Shown piece after piece: positions 63,461 through 64,000 of a stretch of 64,000 nucleotides of DNA; the stretch's first letter is position 1, and each line of letters opens with the position of its first letter. Source of the stretch: DATCRE01 sp964235605 (GTDB lineage: Bacteria; Bacteroidota; Bacteroidia; Cytophagales; Cyclobacteriaceae). Below the pieces are notes generated by a model. The model worked only from the letters and a program-made list of their open reading frames with translations. It made no database searches and was not told the origin of the DNA. The translations under genes were made by a program, and so were the position numbers. The DNA lies in contig CAXSCR010000008.1 in NCBI GenBank assembly GCA_964235605.1, forward strand, positions 47,290 through 111,289, in the 5' to 3' direction.

Positions 63461-63638
63461 AGGGGGGAGGCGGACGGGCGGTATTTCACTTTCGTTTAAA
63501 CTTACTTTCAGCGTTACTCTCATTCAGTCTAAGCCTTCAAGTCTTATACCGCGCCCAATACTTCAATACTTCAATAGCTAATATGCTATTCTCGTAAATG
63601 AGCTAATCAATCAGGTTGATGGTGGTGAACTGGACATT

Positions 63639-63722
63639 TTATCAATGGAGATTGATGATAAGCAAGTTGAAAACTTGACTCATAATAAACCACAAGTTAC
63701 ACTATCGCTAAACTTGCGGTAG
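63639..63722. repeat. Composite palindromic element, copy D (right part only)
   Basis: It carries TTATCAATGGAGATTGATGA, the GAA-loop hairpin CAAGTTGAAAACTTG and the right terminal module ending AACTTGCGGTAG. It matches the right 84 bp of copy C, with a few differences (TTACAC for TTATGC). Confidence 0.85.
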
Positions 63723-63850
63723 AGTGATCAATTTCATGTACAGAGTCGAGACTTAACCGCTCCCAGTAAAAATCCGAGCAATACGAAGTTAGCACTTTTC
63801 TGAGTTTTTTATTCATTGTCTGTTGGTGTCGCGCCGCGTCATCCCCATTT

Positions 63851-63874
63851 CATGGTATAATTCATGGTATAATT
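63851..63874. repeat. Perfect 12-bp tandem duplication
   Basis: CATGGTATAATT occurs twice without a gap (63851-63862, 63863-63874), within the left flank of the palindromic element at 63846-63984. Confidence 0.8.
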
Positions 63875-63890
63875 GTAGGCGCGCATTTTA

Positions 63891-63935
63891 ACGATAATGA
63901 TTGGTTGTGGCCGTGCCACAACCAATCATTATCGT
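63891..63935. repeat. Perfect 21-bp hairpin of the palindromic element, second locus
   Basis: ACGATAATGATTGGTTGTGGC (given as arm positions 63891-63911) pairs perfectly with 63915-63935 around the loop CGT. It is preceded by GTAGGCGCGC (63875-63884) and followed by GCGCTTAACTTCCGC (63970-63984). The same flanks surround hairpins 1 and 2 near 6431-6529 in the opposite orientation. Confidence 0.85.
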
Positions 63936-64000
63936 ATTTAAACCTGCCTACACTTTTGTAGAAAGTGATGCGCTTAACTTCCGCGCCTTTACCACCGCCC

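Noticed and set aside
62086..63722. CRISPR array
   Set aside because: Repeats are few, modular and unevenly spaced, there is no regular repeat-spacer pattern and no cas gene.

Overview
The window is a chromosome segment of a Bacteroidota bacterium, most likely a gliding member of the Cytophagales. The evidence is gldF, gldG and gldC, TonB-dependent receptors paired with lipoproteins, DUF4249, large propeller/Y_Y_Y sensor proteins, single-domain response regulators, and promoters of the TAnnTTTG type rather than sigma70 boxes. It is AT-rich with few Shine-Dalgarno sequences. Layout: 1-9 kb holds envelope and housekeeping genes (the tail of a beta-barrel protein, TetR regulator, LysM protein, NfeD protease, CheY-like regulator, a pair of multi-pass membrane proteins). 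9-15 kb holds a membrane-anchored propeller regulator with a C-terminal LuxR-type helix-turn-helix, divergent from a GH3 beta-glucosidase. 15-20 kb is a TonB receptor/DUF4249 pair plus lipoprotein genes. 20-29 kb runs from a DUF3857 protein to a gldF-gldG-DUF4340-dnaN block and a GDSL hydrolase. 29-40 kb, all on the minus strand, looks like a mannan/mannoside locus: GH5 mannanase-like lipoprotein, sugar MFS transporter, mannose-6-phosphate-isomerase-type cupin and two tandem giant propeller-GAF sensors. 40-51 kb is mostly housekeeping: tRNA-Arg(ACG), rpoN, asnS, moaD, moaA, TauE/SafE exporter, YfhO protein, slyD, gldC. 51.8-56.2 kb is a TonB receptor/SGNH lipoprotein operon. From about 56.2 kb to the end the character changes. 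There are two group II intron remnants sharing a 48-bp block (56228-56565 and about 62177-62292), and between them an intact ABC permease followed by three broken genes: a frameshifted LA_2272-type surface protein, a frameshifted type II thioesterase, and a 5'-truncated metallo-beta-lactamase-fold protein. The last two look like the wreck of a biosynthetic cluster. After 62.1 kb I find no intact gene, only families of palindromic repeats. A further relic, at 45.1-45.6 kb, joins a tyrosine-recombinase arm domain carrying stop codons to a piece of an outer-membrane protein. Most notable for follow-up: (1) a repeat family with variable perfect palindromic cores inside conserved flanks, at 6382-6563 and 63846-63984; (2) a MITE-like composite palindromic element at 62086-63722; (3) a tRNA-Arg in which the near-universal G19-C56 tertiary pair appears replaced by A19-U56; (4) tandem propeller-GAF sensors with no visible output domain; (5) the group II intron relics. 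No complete, clearly new multi-gene system was found.
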